Positions 1 to 9,317 of a stretch of 64,000 bases of DNA are shown here, piece after piece. Each line of letters starts with the position of its first letter. Position 1 is the stretch's first letter. Below the pieces are notes generated by a model that did no database searches, had not been told where the DNA came from, and worked only from the letters and a program-made list of their open reading frames with translations. The position numbers and the translations under genes are program-made. This DNA comes from Vulcaniibacterium tengchongense (GTDB lineage: Bacteria; Pseudomonadota; Gammaproteobacteria; Xanthomonadales; Xanthomonadaceae): assembly GCF_003814555.1 (NCBI RefSeq), contig NZ_RKQN01000001.1, positions 310,001 through 374,000 on the forward strand. Direction: 5' to 3'.

Positions 1-539
1 CCCTGTTCTTCGACTACCACCGCCTTCACAGCACCGACATCAAGGTCGCGCGCATCTTCAACACCTACGGGCCGATGATGCAGCTCGACGACGGCCGCGT
101 GGTGTCGAACCTGATCGTGCAGGCGCTGAGGAACGAACCGATGACGATCCACGGCGACGGCAGCCAGACCCGCTCGTTCTGCTACGTCGACGACCTGATC
201 GAGGGCATCGTGCGCCTGATGGACGCGCCGGCCGAGTTCACCGGCCCGGTCAACCTGGGCAATCCGACCGAAGTGACGGTGCTGGAGCTCGCGCGCCGGA
301 TCATCGACATTACCGGCTCGCGTTCGCGCCTGGTGCATCGGCCGATGCCGACGGACGATCCGACGCGGCGCTGCCCGGACATCGCGCTGGCGCGGCGCGC
401 GCTCGACTGGGAGCCCCGGGTTTCCCTCGACGAGGGCTTGCGCCGGACGGTGGCATGGTTCGAACGCCGCCTGATGAGCGGCACCCTGATGAGCGGCGCG
501 CCGGTGCGCGAACTGGAGGTCGGTCGTGGAGCGGCATAA
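1..539 (+). CDS. NAD-dependent sugar epimerase/decarboxylase, UDP-glucuronate decarboxylase-like (5' truncated by window)
   Basis: This is the C-terminal half of an extended short-chain dehydrogenase acting on nucleotide sugars. The frame is open from base 3, so the gene begins upstream of the window. Visible blocks are [25 protein letters not shown], a VNLGNP motif and a closing [14 protein letters not shown]. Together these match UDP-glucuronate decarboxylases (UDP-xylose synthases) better than other epimerases. The NAD-binding glycine motif and catalytic Tyr-x3-Lys would lie outside the window. The next gene starts inside its 3' end (GTG at 526), so the two are co-translated. The exact substrate is inferred from family likeness only. 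Confidence 0.8.
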   Translation, partial: LFFDYHRLHSTDIKVARIFNTYGPMMQLDDGRVVSNLIVQALRNEPMTIHGDGSQTRSFCYVDDLIEGIVRLMDAPAEFTGPVNLGNPTEVTVLELARRIIDITGSRSRLVHRPMPTDDPTRRCPDIALARRALDWEPRVSLDEGLRRTVAWFERRLMSGTLMSGAPVRELEVGRGAA

Positions 540-1701
540 CGGAAACGGCAATGGCCACGGCAATGGCCATGGCCTGGGGCGCGGCGCCGGCCGGCGCGTG
601 CTGATCACCGGCGGCGCCGGTTTCGTCGGCTCGCACCTGGCCGACGAACTGCTCGCGCACGGCTACCGGGTGCGCGCGCTGGACAACCTGTCCGAGCAGG
701 TGCACGGCCCGGACATCGCCCGGCCGGCCTACCTGAGCGAGGACGTCGAGCTGATGCGCGGCGACGTGCGCGACGCGGCGGCGGTGAAGCGCGCGCTGCA
801 GGGCGTCGACGCGGTGTTCCACTTCGCCGCCGCGGTCGGCGTCGGCCAAAGCATGTACGAGATCGAGCGCTACACCGACGTCAACAACCGCGGTACCGCG
901 GTGCTGCTGGAGGCGTTGACCGCCGCTCCGGTGGAGCGGCTGGTGGTCGCCTCGAGCATGAGCGTCTACGGCGAAGGCCTGTATTGCGACCCGGACGGGA
1001 ACCCGGTCAGCCCGCCGCCGCGCTCGCCGGAGCAGCTCGGCCGCGGCGACTGGGAGCTGTACTCGCACGGCCGCCGCCTGCGGCCGATGCCGACCCCGGA
1101 GGCCAAGCCGGTCGTGCCGTCGTCGGTGTACGCGTTGTCCAAGCTCGACCAGGAGCTGATGTGCCTCATGGTCGGCCAGGCCTACGGTATCCCGACCACC
1201 GCGCTGCGCTTCTTCAACATCTACGGGCCGCGCCAGGCGCTGTCCAACCCGTACACCGGCGTGCTGGCGATCTTCGCTGCCCGCTACCTCAACCGGCGCC
1301 CGCCGCTGGTGTTCGAGGACGGGCGCCAGCGCCGCGACTTCGTCAGCGTGCACGACGTGGCGCGCGCCTGCCGGTTGGCGCTGGAGACGCCGCAGGCGGC
1401 CGGCCAGGCCTTCAACGTCGGCAGCGGCCGTTCGATCAGCGTGCTCGAGGTCGCCGAGCAGATGGCGCAGGCGCTCGGGATCGAGGACCTGCCGCCGGAG
1501 ATCACCGGCAAGTACCGCGCCGGCGACATCCGCCACTGCTACGCCGACATTTCGCTCGCCCAGCAGGTGCTCGGCTACCGTCCGCAGGTCACGCTGAGCG
1601 ACGGGCTCGAGGAGCTGGTGGACTGGATCGTCGGCCAGAACGCCTACGATCGCGTCGAGGCCGCGGCCCAGGAGCTGGCACGGCGAGGGCTGCAGCGATG
1701 A
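526..1701 (+). CDS. NAD-dependent epimerase/dehydratase (extended SDR)
   Basis: 391 aa. An SDR sugar-nucleotide epimerase or dehydratase with the NAD-binding loop GGAGFVGSH near residue 30, a [10 protein letters not shown] strand, catalytic Tyr-x3-Lys in [12 protein letters not shown], and [10 protein letters not shown]. It ends in the usual substrate-binding half. The start is GTG at 526, supported by a GGAGGT ribosome site at 515-520. The first 20 residues are an unusual Asn-Gly/His-Gly tract placed before the Rossmann fold. It overlaps the previous gene by 14 bases and the next by the ATGA at 1698-1701. Second of three consecutive SDR genes, so a modified deoxy- or branched sugar is a reasonable inference. 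The exact reaction is not readable from sequence. Confidence 0.85.
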   Translation: MERHNGNGNGHGNGHGLGRGAGRRVLITGGAGFVGSHLADELLAHGYRVRALDNLSEQVHGPDIARPAYLSEDVELMRGDVRDAAAVKRALQGVDAVFHFAAAVGVGQSMYEIERYTDVNNRGTAVLLEALTAAPVERLVVASSMSVYGEGLYCDPDGNPVSPPPRSPEQLGRGDWELYSHGRRLRPMPTPEAKPVVPSSVYALSKLDQELMCLMVGQAYGIPTTALRFFNIYGPRQALSNPYTGVLAIFAARYLNRRPPLVFEDGRQRRDFVSVHDVARACRLALETPQAAGQAFNVGSGRSISVLEVAEQMAQALGIEDLPPEITGKYRAGDIRHCYADISLAQQVLGYRPQVTLSDGLEELVDWIVGQNAYDRVEAAAQELARRGLQR

Positions 1702-2822
1702 GCGCCGGCGCACGCAGGCGCGTCGCGCCCCTGGCGCCGGCCGGGGAGGGCACGGCGCTGATCACCGGCGGTGCCGGCTTCGTCGGCACCAACCTGGCCG
1801 CCCGGCTGCTGAGCGAGGGGCGGCGCGTGCTGGTCTACGACAACCTGTCGCGGCCCGGCGTCGAGGAAAACCTGCGCTGGCTGCGCGCCCAGCACGGCGA
1901 GCGGCTGCAGGTCGCGATCGCCGACGTGCGCGACGCCCAGGCGCTGCGCGAGGCGGCGGCCGAGGCGACGCAGGTGTTCCATCTCGCCGCTCAGGTCGCG
2001 GTGACCTCGAGCCTGGACGATCCGGAGCACGACTTCGAAGTCAACCTGCGCGGCACCTTCAACCTGATCGAAGCGGTGCGGCGCTCGCGGCGCGCGCCGT
2101 CGCTGCTGTTCACCTCGACCAACAAGGTGTACGGCGCGCTGGCCGACATCGCGCTGGAGGCCACGGCGACCCGCTACCAGCCGCGCGATCCCGCGCTGCG
2201 CGAGCGCGGTGTCGGCGAGTCGCGGCCGCTGGACTTCCACAGCCCCTACGGCTGCTCCAAGGGCGGCGCGGACCAGTACGTGCTCGACTACGCGCGCAGC
2301 TACGGCGTGCGCGCGGCGGTATTCCGCATGAGCTGCATCTACGGCCCGCACCAGTTCGGCACCGAGGACCAGGGCTGGGTCGCGCATTTCCTGATCCGCG
2401 CGCTCGAGCAGCGGCCGATCACGCTGTACGGCGATGGCCTGCAGGTGCGCGACATCCTCTACGTCGACGACCTGGTCGAGGCGATGCTGCGCTGCCAGCG
2501 GCGCATGCCGGACTTGGCCGGCCGCGCGTTCAACATCGGCGGCGGCCCGGGCAACACGGTCAGCCTGGTCGAACTGCTGCAGCGCATCGCCGCGTTGACC
2601 GGGCGCATGCCGGACGTCGAGCGCGCCGGCTGGCGCACCGGCGACCAGCGCTACTACGTGTCCGACACCCGTGCCTTCGCCGAAGCCGCCGGTTGGGCGC
2701 CGCAGGTCGCCGCGGCGGACGGCATCGCCCGCCTCTACCGGTGGCTGCGCGCGCACCGCTCGCGGGAGGCGGCGCCGGCGCCGCGGCAGGTCGCGGAAGC
2801 AACGCGGAGCCACGTCGCATGA
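1698..2822 (+). CDS. NAD-dependent epimerase, CDP-paratose 2-epimerase (tyvelose epimerase)-like
   Basis: 374 aa extended SDR. After GGAGFVGTN it carries TSTNKVYG, then LDFHSPYGCSKGGADQY containing the catalytic Tyr-x3-Lys, and later EDQGWVAHF and GDGLQVRDILYVDDL. The TNKVYG and DFHSPYGCSKG blocks are characteristic of CDP-paratose 2-epimerase, which makes CDP-tyvelose in O-antigen pathways. The true substrate here is uncertain because no CDP-glucose 4,6-dehydratase is visible in the window. It starts at the ATGA overlapping the previous stop, and its own stop overlaps the next ATG (2819) in the same way. Confidence 0.8.
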   Translation: MSAGARRRVAPLAPAGEGTALITGGAGFVGTNLAARLLSEGRRVLVYDNLSRPGVEENLRWLRAQHGERLQVAIADVRDAQALREAAAEATQVFHLAAQVAVTSSLDDPEHDFEVNLRGTFNLIEAVRRSRRAPSLLFTSTNKVYGALADIALEATATRYQPRDPALRERGVGESRPLDFHSPYGCSKGGADQYVLDYARSYGVRAAVFRMSCIYGPHQFGTEDQGWVAHFLIRALEQRPITLYGDGLQVRDILYVDDLVEAMLRCQRRMPDLAGRAFNIGGGPGNTVSLVELLQRIAALTGRMPDVERAGWRTGDQRYYVSDTRAFAEAAGWAPQVAAADGIARLYRWLRAHRSREAAPAPRQVAEATRSHVA

Positions 2823-3781
2823 GTGCGATGCGCGCGGCAGTGTTCTGCGGCGATGGCCGCATCGAGGTGCAACGCCGGCCGCGCCCCCGGCCGGCCGCGG
2901 GGCAAGTCGGCGTGCGCCTGCACGGCAGCGGCGTGTGCGCGTCCAACCTGCCGGTGTGGGCGGGCAAGCCGTGGTTCCGGTATCCGCTCGCGCCCGGGGC
3001 GCCGGGCCACGAGGGCTGGGGCGAGATCGCCGAAGTCGGCGACGGCGTCGGGCAATGGCGCGTCGGCGACCGGGTCGCGCTGCTGTCGGGCCATGCCTAC
3101 GCCGAATACGACGTCGCCGACGGCGACGCGCTGGTGCTGCTGCCGCCGTCGCTCGGCGAGCGGCCGCTGCCCGGCGAACCGCTGGCCTGCGCGATGAACA
3201 TCTTCCGCCGCAGCGACATCCGCGCGGGGCAGAAGGTGGCGATCGTCGGCGTCGGCTTCATCGGCGCGCTGCTGATCCAGCTGATCCGCGATGCCGGCGC
3301 CGAAGCGGTGGCGCTGTCGCGGCGCCCGTTCGCGCTGGAAGTGGCGCGGCGGTGCGGCGCCAGCGAGGCGATCGCCACCGGGGACATGCACGCCGCCGTT
3401 GGCCAGGCGCGCGAGATCAGCGGCGGCACCGGCTACGCGCGGGTGATCGAGGCGGCCGGCGAGCAGGCCACGCTGGACATCGCCAGCGCGATCAGCGCCG
3501 AGGGCGGGCGGCTGGTCATCGCCGGCTACCACCAGGACGGCCCGCGCCAGGTCGACATGCAGCAGTGGAACTGGCGCGGCCTCGACGTGATCAACGCCCA
3601 CGAACGCGACCCGCAGGTGGCGCTGGATGGCCTGCGCGAGGCGATCGCCGCGGTGGCCGGGGGGCGGCTCGACCCGTTCCCGCTGCTGACCCACGACTAC
3701 CCGCTGGAGCGCCTGGCGGATGCGTTCGCGGCGATGCAGCAGCGACCCGACGGCTTCCTGAAGGCGACGGTGCGGCCATGA
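2819..3781 (+). CDS. Zinc-type alcohol dehydrogenase-like (MDR) oxidoreductase
   Basis: 320 aa medium-chain dehydrogenase. The N-terminal GroES-like domain holds PGHEGWGEIAEVGDGV, including the GHE motif of zinc MDR enzymes, after GSGVCASN. The nucleotide-binding domain follows with VGVGFIGALLIQLI. It most likely oxidises or reduces a sugar or polyol intermediate using NAD(P). The start at 2819 (MSAMRAAVF) uses the ATGA overlap; extending further upstream only reads through the previous gene. It is shorter than the roughly 350 aa typical of zinc ADHs, and I do not see the four-cysteine structural zinc lobe. Member of the coupled glycan operon; the next gene starts at 3778. Confidence 0.8.
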   Translation: MSAMRAAVFCGDGRIEVQRRPRPRPAAGQVGVRLHGSGVCASNLPVWAGKPWFRYPLAPGAPGHEGWGEIAEVGDGVGQWRVGDRVALLSGHAYAEYDVADGDALVLLPPSLGERPLPGEPLACAMNIFRRSDIRAGQKVAIVGVGFIGALLIQLIRDAGAEAVALSRRPFALEVARRCGASEAIATGDMHAAVGQAREISGGTGYARVIEAAGEQATLDIASAISAEGGRLVIAGYHQDGPRQVDMQQWNWRGLDVINAHERDPQVALDGLREAIAAVAGGRLDPFPLLTHDYPLERLADAFAAMQQRPDGFLKATVRP

Positions 3782-4806
3782 GCGCGCAATTGAAAGCGGC
3801 GCCGCCGCGACCGAGGGCCGCGCGTCCGCGGTTGGGTTTCCTGGGGGTCGGCTGGATCGGCGGCCAGCGCATGCGCGTGCTGGCCGAGAGCGGCCTGGCC
3901 GAGGTGGTCGCGATCGCCGATGCGCACCGCGACAACGCACTGGCGGCGCGCGCCTGCGTGCCGCAGGCGGAGCTCGCGGCGGGCCTCGACGCGCTGCTCG
4001 CGCGCGACGACCTCGACGGGCTGGTCATCGCCACGCCGAGCGGCGCCCACGCCGGGCAGGCGATCGCCGCCCTCGAGCGCGGCCTGGCGGTGTTCTGCCA
4101 GAAGCCGCTGGCGCGCACCGCCGCCGAGGCGGCCCAGGTGGTGGCGGCGGCGCGGCGCGCCGACCGCCTGCTCGAGGTCGATTTCAGCTACCGCCACGTC
4201 GCCGGCGTGGCCGGGTTGCGCGAACTGGTGCGCGGCGGCGCGCTCGGCGAGCTGTACGCGGTGGACCTCACGTTCCACAACGCCTACGGGCCCGACAAGC
4301 CGTGGTTCTACGACCTGGCCCAGTCCGGCGGCGGTTGCGTGATGGACCTGGGCATCCATCTGATCGACCTCGCGGCCTGGGCCACGGGGGAGGAGGCCGC
4401 CGAGGCGCCGAGCGCGCAGCTGTACGCGCAGGGCGCTCCGCTGCCGCGGCCGATCGACCGGGTCGAAGACTATGCCTGCGCGCAGTGGCGCCTGCGGGGC
4501 GGCGCCAGCGTGCGCATGGCCTGTTCGTGGCGCCTGCCGGCCGGATGCGACGCGGTCATCGAGGCGGCGTTCTACGGCACCCGCGGCGGCGCCGCGCTGC
4601 GCAACGTCGGCGGCTCGTTCTACGACTTCACCGTCGATCGCTTCGACGGCACCCGGCGCGAGCGCCTGGCCGGGCCGCCGGACGCCTGGGGCGGCCGCGC
4701 GCTGGTGGCGTGGGCCCGGCGGCTGGGCGAAGGCGCGCGGTTCGATCCCGCCGCCGACGCACTGGTCGGGACCGCCCGCCTGGTGGACGCGATCTATGGG
4801 CGCTGA
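3778..4806 (+). CDS. Gfo/Idh/MocA family oxidoreductase
   Basis: 342 aa. The N-terminal Rossmann fold has GFLGVGWIGGQRM near residue 20. The family active-site lysine lies in CQKPLA, a variant of the usual EKP motif. A GGGCVMDLGIHLIDLAAW block with the conserved Asp and His follows. Enzymes of this family oxidise or reduce sugars and sugar nucleotides with NAD(P). The start is the ATG of the ATGA overlap with the MDR gene. The following glycosyltransferase starts at 4796, inside its 3' end. Together with the MDR gene it suggests a two-step oxidation/reduction of a sugar. Confidence 0.85.
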   Translation: MSAQLKAAPPRPRAARPRLGFLGVGWIGGQRMRVLAESGLAEVVAIADAHRDNALAARACVPQAELAAGLDALLARDDLDGLVIATPSGAHAGQAIAALERGLAVFCQKPLARTAAEAAQVVAAARRADRLLEVDFSYRHVAGVAGLRELVRGGALGELYAVDLTFHNAYGPDKPWFYDLAQSGGGCVMDLGIHLIDLAAWATGEEAAEAPSAQLYAQGAPLPRPIDRVEDYACAQWRLRGGASVRMACSWRLPAGCDAVIEAAFYGTRGGAALRNVGGSFYDFTVDRFDGTRRERLAGPPDAWGGRALVAWARRLGEGARFDPAADALVGTARLVDAIYGR

Positions 4807-5929
4807 GCGCTACCGGGTGCTGATGACCGCCGACACGGTCGGCGGCGTGTGGGACTACGCGCTGGAGCTGGCGCGCGCGCTGGGCGCGCGAGGCGACGAG
4901 GTCGCGCTGGCGACGATGGGCGGCGAGCCCAGCCGCGCCCAGCGCCGCGACGCCGACGCGATCCCCGGCCTGCAGCTGTACCCCGGCCGCTACCGGCTGA
5001 TGTGGATGGAGAACCCGTGGGACGACGTCGAGGCGGCGGGCGATTGGCTGCTCGACCTCGCCGAGCGCCTGCGTCCCGACGTGGTCCACCTCAACGACTA
5101 CGCGCATGGCGACCTGCCGTGGCCGGCGCCGGTGCTCGTCGTCGGGCACTCCTGCGTGCTGTCGTGGTGGCGCGCGGTGCATCGCGGGGACGCGCCGGCG
5201 GACTGGGCGCGCTACCGCGAACGCGTCGCGCGCGGCCTGCGCGGCGCCGGCCTGGTGGCGGCGCCGACCCGCGCCATGTTGGCGGCCCTGGAGCGCCACT
5301 ACGGCGCATTGCCGCGGGCGCGGGTCGTCGCCAACGGCCGCCGCATCGCCGCGTCGCCCGTCGCCGCGCGCGCGCCGCTGATCCTCGCCGCCGGTCGGCT
5401 GTGGGACCGGGGCAAGAACCTCGCCGCGCTGGCCGCGGTCGCGCCGCAGCTGGCGTGGCCGGTGTGCGTGGCCGGTGAGGACCGCCATCCCGACGGCGGG
5501 CGCGCCGAGCTGCGCGGCGTGCGCCTGCTCGGCCGGCTGCCGTCGACGGACCTGCACGCGTGGATGGCGTCGGCGTCCATCTACGCGCTGCCCGCCCGCT
5601 ACGAACCGTTCGGCCTGTCGGCGCTGGAGGCGGCGCAAGCCGGATGCGCGTTGGTGCTGGGCGACATCCCCAGCCTGCGCGAAGTCTGGGGCGAGGCAGC
5701 GTCGTACGTCGCCCCGGACGACACCGGCGCGCTGCGCCGCGCGCTGCAGCGGCTGATCGACGACCCGCCGCTGCTGGCCCGGCACGCCGCGCGCGCGCGG
5801 CAATGCGCCGCGCGCTACACGCCCGAGGCGATGGCCGGTGCTTACCGCCGCTGCTACGCCGAGCTGGTCGCCGGCGCGCGGCCGCGGCCGCCGGTCTCCG
5901 CCGCGCTGTCCCTGGGAGCCGCGCCATGA
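4796..5929 (+). CDS. Glycosyltransferase, GT4-like (GT-B fold)
   Basis: 377 aa. The start MGAERYRVLMTADTVGGVWDY resembles GT4 enzymes whose first strand is followed by GG. The C-terminal donor domain has AGRLWDRGKNL, and YEPFGLSALEAAQAG supplies the E-x7-E signature of retaining GT-B transferases. It probably transfers an activated sugar in the cytoplasm to the glycan or small molecule made by this cluster. ATG at 4796 overlaps the upstream gene by 11 bases, and the stop overlaps the next start (ATGA at 5926). No membrane segment is seen. Donor and acceptor are unknown. Confidence 0.82.
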   Translation: MGAERYRVLMTADTVGGVWDYALELARALGARGDEVALATMGGEPSRAQRRDADAIPGLQLYPGRYRLMWMENPWDDVEAAGDWLLDLAERLRPDVVHLNDYAHGDLPWPAPVLVVGHSCVLSWWRAVHRGDAPADWARYRERVARGLRGAGLVAAPTRAMLAALERHYGALPRARVVANGRRIAASPVAARAPLILAAGRLWDRGKNLAALAAVAPQLAWPVCVAGEDRHPDGGRAELRGVRLLGRLPSTDLHAWMASASIYALPARYEPFGLSALEAAQAGCALVLGDIPSLREVWGEAASYVAPDDTGALRRALQRLIDDPPLLARHAARARQCAARYTPEAMAGAYRRCYAELVAGARPRPPVSAALSLGAAP

Positions 5930-7047
5930 AGTTCGTGCTGTTCTATCACTCGCTGGTTTCGGACTGGAACCACGGCAACGCCCATTTCCTGCGCGGCGTG
6001 GCCGCCGAGCTGCTCGCGCGCGGCCACGAAGTCGAGGTGTACGAGCCCGCGCAGGGGTGGAGCCTGGGCCAACTGCGCCAGGCCTACGGCGAGGCGCCGG
6101 TGGAGGAGTTCGGCCGGCGTTTCCCGAAGCTGCGCAGCCGTTTCTACGACCCGGCGACGCTGGACCTGGACGAGGCGCTCGACGGCGCTGACGTGGCGCT
6201 GGTGCACGAATGGAGCGAGCCGGACCTGGTCGCGCGCGTCGGCCGGCATGCGCCGCGCGGCTGCCGCCTGCTGTTCCACGACACCCACCACCGCTCGGCC
6301 ACCGCGCCGCAGGAAATGGCGCGCTACGACCTGAGCCGCTACCACGGCGTGCTCGCGTTCGGCGAAGCGATCCGCCGCCGCTACCTCGAACAGGGCTGGT
6401 GCGCGCGCGCCTGGACCTGGCACGAGGCGGCCGATACGCGCGTGTTCCGCCCGCTGCCGCCGGCGCCGCGGCGCGGCGACCTGGTGTGGATCGGCAACTG
6501 GGGCGACGACGAGCGCACCCGGGAGCTGAGCGAGTTCCTGCTCGACCCGGTGCGGCGGCTCGGCCTGTCCGCGCGCGTGCACGGCGTGCGCTATCCGGAG
6601 GCGGCGCGTGCGCGCCTGGCCGGGGCCGGCATCGAATACCGCGACTGGCTGCCGAACTGGCGCGTGCCGGAGACCTTCGCCCAGTTCCGCGTTACCGTGC
6701 ACGTGCCGCGGCGGCCGTACGTGCAGGCGCTGCCCGGCATCCCGACCATCCGCGTGTTCGAGGCGCTGGCCTGCGGTATCCCGCTGGTCTGCGCGCCGTG
6801 GCCGGACGAGGAGGGGCTGTTCGCGCCCGGCCGCGACTACCTGGTCGCCGAAGATGGCGCGGCGATGCAGCGCCACCTGCGCGACCTGCTGCACGACCGC
6901 GCCCGCGCCGCCGAGCAGGCCGCGCACGGCCTGCGCACGATCCGCGCCCGCCACACCTGCGCGCACCGCGTCGACCAGCTGCTGGCCATCCTGGCCGAGC
7001 TCGGCGCGCGCCCCGCAACCCCCGTGAGGAGCCTGAGCCATGCCTGA
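5926..7047 (+). CDS. CgeB-type glycosyltransferase, copy 1
   Basis: 373 aa. It opens with MKFVLFYHSLVSDWNHGNA and ARGHEVEVYEPAQGWS. A FHDTHHRSATAP stretch carries clustered histidines, and the C-terminal donor part has PTIRVFEALACGIPLVCAPW and EEGLFAPGRDYLVAEDG. This matches the CgeB / Glyco_trans_1_2 group of GT-B enzymes. First of three successive genes of the same general architecture (see 7040 and 8131). They are diverged rather than identical repeats, so they probably add different residues or work in sequence. It overlaps the next gene by 8 bases. Confidence 0.78.
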   Translation: MKFVLFYHSLVSDWNHGNAHFLRGVAAELLARGHEVEVYEPAQGWSLGQLRQAYGEAPVEEFGRRFPKLRSRFYDPATLDLDEALDGADVALVHEWSEPDLVARVGRHAPRGCRLLFHDTHHRSATAPQEMARYDLSRYHGVLAFGEAIRRRYLEQGWCARAWTWHEAADTRVFRPLPPAPRRGDLVWIGNWGDDERTRELSEFLLDPVRRLGLSARVHGVRYPEAARARLAGAGIEYRDWLPNWRVPETFAQFRVTVHVPRRPYVQALPGIPTIRVFEALACGIPLVCAPWPDEEGLFAPGRDYLVAEDGAAMQRHLRDLLHDRARAAEQAAHGLRTIRARHTCAHRVDQLLAILAELGARPATPVRSLSHA

Positions 7048-8131
7048 GTCCCTGCGCATCGCGTTCTTCGGGTCGAGCCTGCTGTCCGCGTACTGGAACG
7101 GCGCGGCGACCTACTACCGCGGCTTGATCCGCGCGCTGCACCGGCGCGGCCACCGCATCACGTTCTACGAGCCGGACGCGTTCGACCGGCAGAGCCATCG
7201 CGACCTGGATCCGCCGGATTGGGCCGAGGTCGTGGTCTATCCCGGCGAGGACGAGAGCGGCGCGCTGCGCGCGCTGGAGCAGGCGCGCGGCGCCGACGTC
7301 GTGGTCAAGGCCAGCGGCGTGGGCGTGTTCGATGCGCTGCTGGAGCGCGAGGTGCTGCAGCTGCGCTCGCCGCGCACCACGGTGGTGTTCTGGGACGTGG
7401 ACGCGCCGGCGACGCTGGAGCGGGTCGCCGCCGACCGCGCCGACCCGTTCCGCAAGCTGATCCCCGGTTACGACCTGGTCCTGACCTACGGCGGCGGCCC
7501 GCGCGTGGTCGACGCCTATCGCGGCCTGGGCGCGCGCGACTGCGTGCCGGTGTACAACGCGCTCGACCCGGATACCCACTATCCGGTGGCCGCGGACCCG
7601 CGCTTCGCCGCGGACCTGGGCTTCCTCGGCAACCGCCTGCCGGATCGCGAGGCGCGGGTGGGCCGCTATTTCTTCGACGCCGCGCGCCGCGCGCCGACGC
7701 AGCGCTTCCTGCTCGGCGGCGCCGGCTGGGAGGACCCGCTGCCGGCGAACGTGGCCCGGCTCGGCCACGTCTCCACCCGCGACCACAACGCGTTCAACTG
7801 CAGCGTGCGCATGGTGCTCAACGTCAACCGCGACAGCATGGCGCGGTTCGGCTGGTCGCCGCCGACGCGGGTGTTCGAGGCGGCCGGCGCCGGCGCCTGC
7901 CTGATCGTCGACGCCTGGGCCGGGATCGAGGCCTTCCTCGAACCGGGCAAGGAAGTGCTGGTCGCCGACGACGGCGCGCAGGTCGCCGAGTACCTGGGCC
8001 TGATCGACGCCGCGCTGGCGCGCAGGATCGGCGAGCGCGCGCGCCGGCGCCTGCTGGCCGAGCACACCTACGACCATCGCGCGGCCCAGGTCGAGGACCT
8101 GCTGCTGGCGCGCGAAAAGGCGGTGGCCTGA
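7040..8131 (+). CDS. CgeB-type glycosyltransferase, copy 2
   Basis: 363 aa, starting LRIAFFGSSLLSAYWNGAA. The middle contains VVFWDVDAPATL and GYDLVLTYGGGPRVV, and the C-terminal donor domain has PPTRVFEAAGAGACLI and GIEAFLEPGKEVLVADDG. These are the hallmarks of the CgeB-like GT-B family. It shares the strings YGGGP/FTGGP, D-x-D-x-P and the VFEAA donor motif with the following gene, indicating an old duplication. Start 7040 overlaps the preceding gene by 8 bases; the stop shares a base with the next ATG (TGATG at 8129-8133). Confidence 0.78.
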   Translation: MPESLRIAFFGSSLLSAYWNGAATYYRGLIRALHRRGHRITFYEPDAFDRQSHRDLDPPDWAEVVVYPGEDESGALRALEQARGADVVVKASGVGVFDALLEREVLQLRSPRTTVVFWDVDAPATLERVAADRADPFRKLIPGYDLVLTYGGGPRVVDAYRGLGARDCVPVYNALDPDTHYPVAADPRFAADLGFLGNRLPDREARVGRYFFDAARRAPTQRFLLGGAGWEDPLPANVARLGHVSTRDHNAFNCSVRMVLNVNRDSMARFGWSPPTRVFEAAGAGACLIVDAWAGIEAFLEPGKEVLVADDGAQVAEYLGLIDAALARRIGERARRRLLAEHTYDHRAAQVEDLLLAREKAVA

Positions 8132-9285
8132 TGAGCGCGCCTCTCGACATCGTCGTCCTCGGGCTGTCCCTGCGCTCGTCCTGGGGCAACGGCCATGCCA
8201 CGACCTACCGCGCCCTGATCGAGGCGCTGGGCGAGCGCGGCCATCGCGTGCTGTTCCTGGAACGCGACATGCCGTGGTACGCGCAGAACCAGGACGCGCC
8301 CGACAGCCTGCCCGGCCGCCTGGAGGTGTACGCGAGCCTCGACGAGCTCGACGACCGCCATGCCGACGCGGTCGCGCAGGCCGACCTGGTGATCGTCGGC
8401 TCGTACGTGCCGGACGGCATCGCCGTCGGCGAGTGGGCCCAGTCGGTCGCGCGCGGCGTGGTCGCGTTCTACGACATCGACACCCCGGTGACGCTGGCGC
8501 GGCTGGCGCGCGAGGACTGCGAATACCTGCATCCGCGGCTGATCCCCGGCTACGCGCTGTACCTGTCGTTCACCGGCGGGCCTACGCTGCAGAAGCTGGA
8601 GCGCGAGTACCGGGCGCCGCTGGCCCGGCCGCTGTACTGCTCGGCCGACCCGCGCCGCTACGGCCCCTCGCCGGAGAACGTCCGCTTCGACCTCGGCTAC
8701 ATGGGCACCTACAGCGACGACCGCCAGCCGGGCCTGGAGCGCCTGCTGTTCGAGCCGGCGCGCGCGTGGAGCGCGGGGTATTTCGTCGTCGCCGGCCCGC
8801 AGTACCCGGCCGGGGTGCGTTGGCCGCCCAACGTGCACCGCATCGAGCACCTCGCGCCCGACAAGCATCGCCGCTTCTACAACGAGCAGCGCTTCACCCT
8901 CAACCTGACCCGCGCCGACATGGTCGCCGCCGGCTGGTCGCCGAGCGTGCGCCTGTTCGAGGCCGCGGCTTGCGCCACGCCGATCATCTCGGACGCCTGG
9001 CCCGGCCTGGAGGCGTTCTTCGTGCCGGGGCAGGAGATCCTGATCGCCCGCTCCGGCAGCGACGTGGTGCGCTGGATCCGCGACATGCCGGAGGCGCGCC
9101 GGCGCCGGATCGGCGAGGCCGCGCGGCACCGGGTGCTCAACGAACACACCGCCGCCCACCGCGCGCAGGCGCTGGAGCGGTACTTCGCCGAAGCCGCCGC
9201 GCAGCGGCGCCGAACGCGCGTCCCCGCGCGCGCGGGCCGCGACCGCGGCGAGGCCGGTGCGGCGCCGGTGGCGTCCGGCGCCTGA
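8131..9285 (+). CDS. CgeB-type glycosyltransferase, copy 3
   Basis: 384 aa, starting LDIVVLGLSLRSSWGNGHA. It parallels copy 2 block for block: YDIDTPVTLARL, GYALYLSFTGGPTL, then VRLFEAAACATPIIS and LEAFFVPGQEILIARSG. The C-terminal 25 residues are Ala/Arg-rich and probably disordered. The TGATG coupling to the upstream gene favours start 8131. It ends 32 bases before the small acidic protein gene. The function is inferred to be a third sugar transfer in the same pathway; the substrate is unknown. Confidence 0.78.
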   Translation: MSAPLDIVVLGLSLRSSWGNGHATTYRALIEALGERGHRVLFLERDMPWYAQNQDAPDSLPGRLEVYASLDELDDRHADAVAQADLVIVGSYVPDGIAVGEWAQSVARGVVAFYDIDTPVTLARLAREDCEYLHPRLIPGYALYLSFTGGPTLQKLEREYRAPLARPLYCSADPRRYGPSPENVRFDLGYMGTYSDDRQPGLERLLFEPARAWSAGYFVVAGPQYPAGVRWPPNVHRIEHLAPDKHRRFYNEQRFTLNLTRADMVAAGWSPSVRLFEAAACATPIISDAWPGLEAFFVPGQEILIARSGSDVVRWIRDMPEARRRRIGEAARHRVLNEHTAAHRAQALERYFAEAAAQRRRTRVPARAGRDRGEAGAAPVASGA

Positions 9286-9317
9286 GCGCCGAGACCTCAC
9301 GCCCAAGGAGACCTGCC

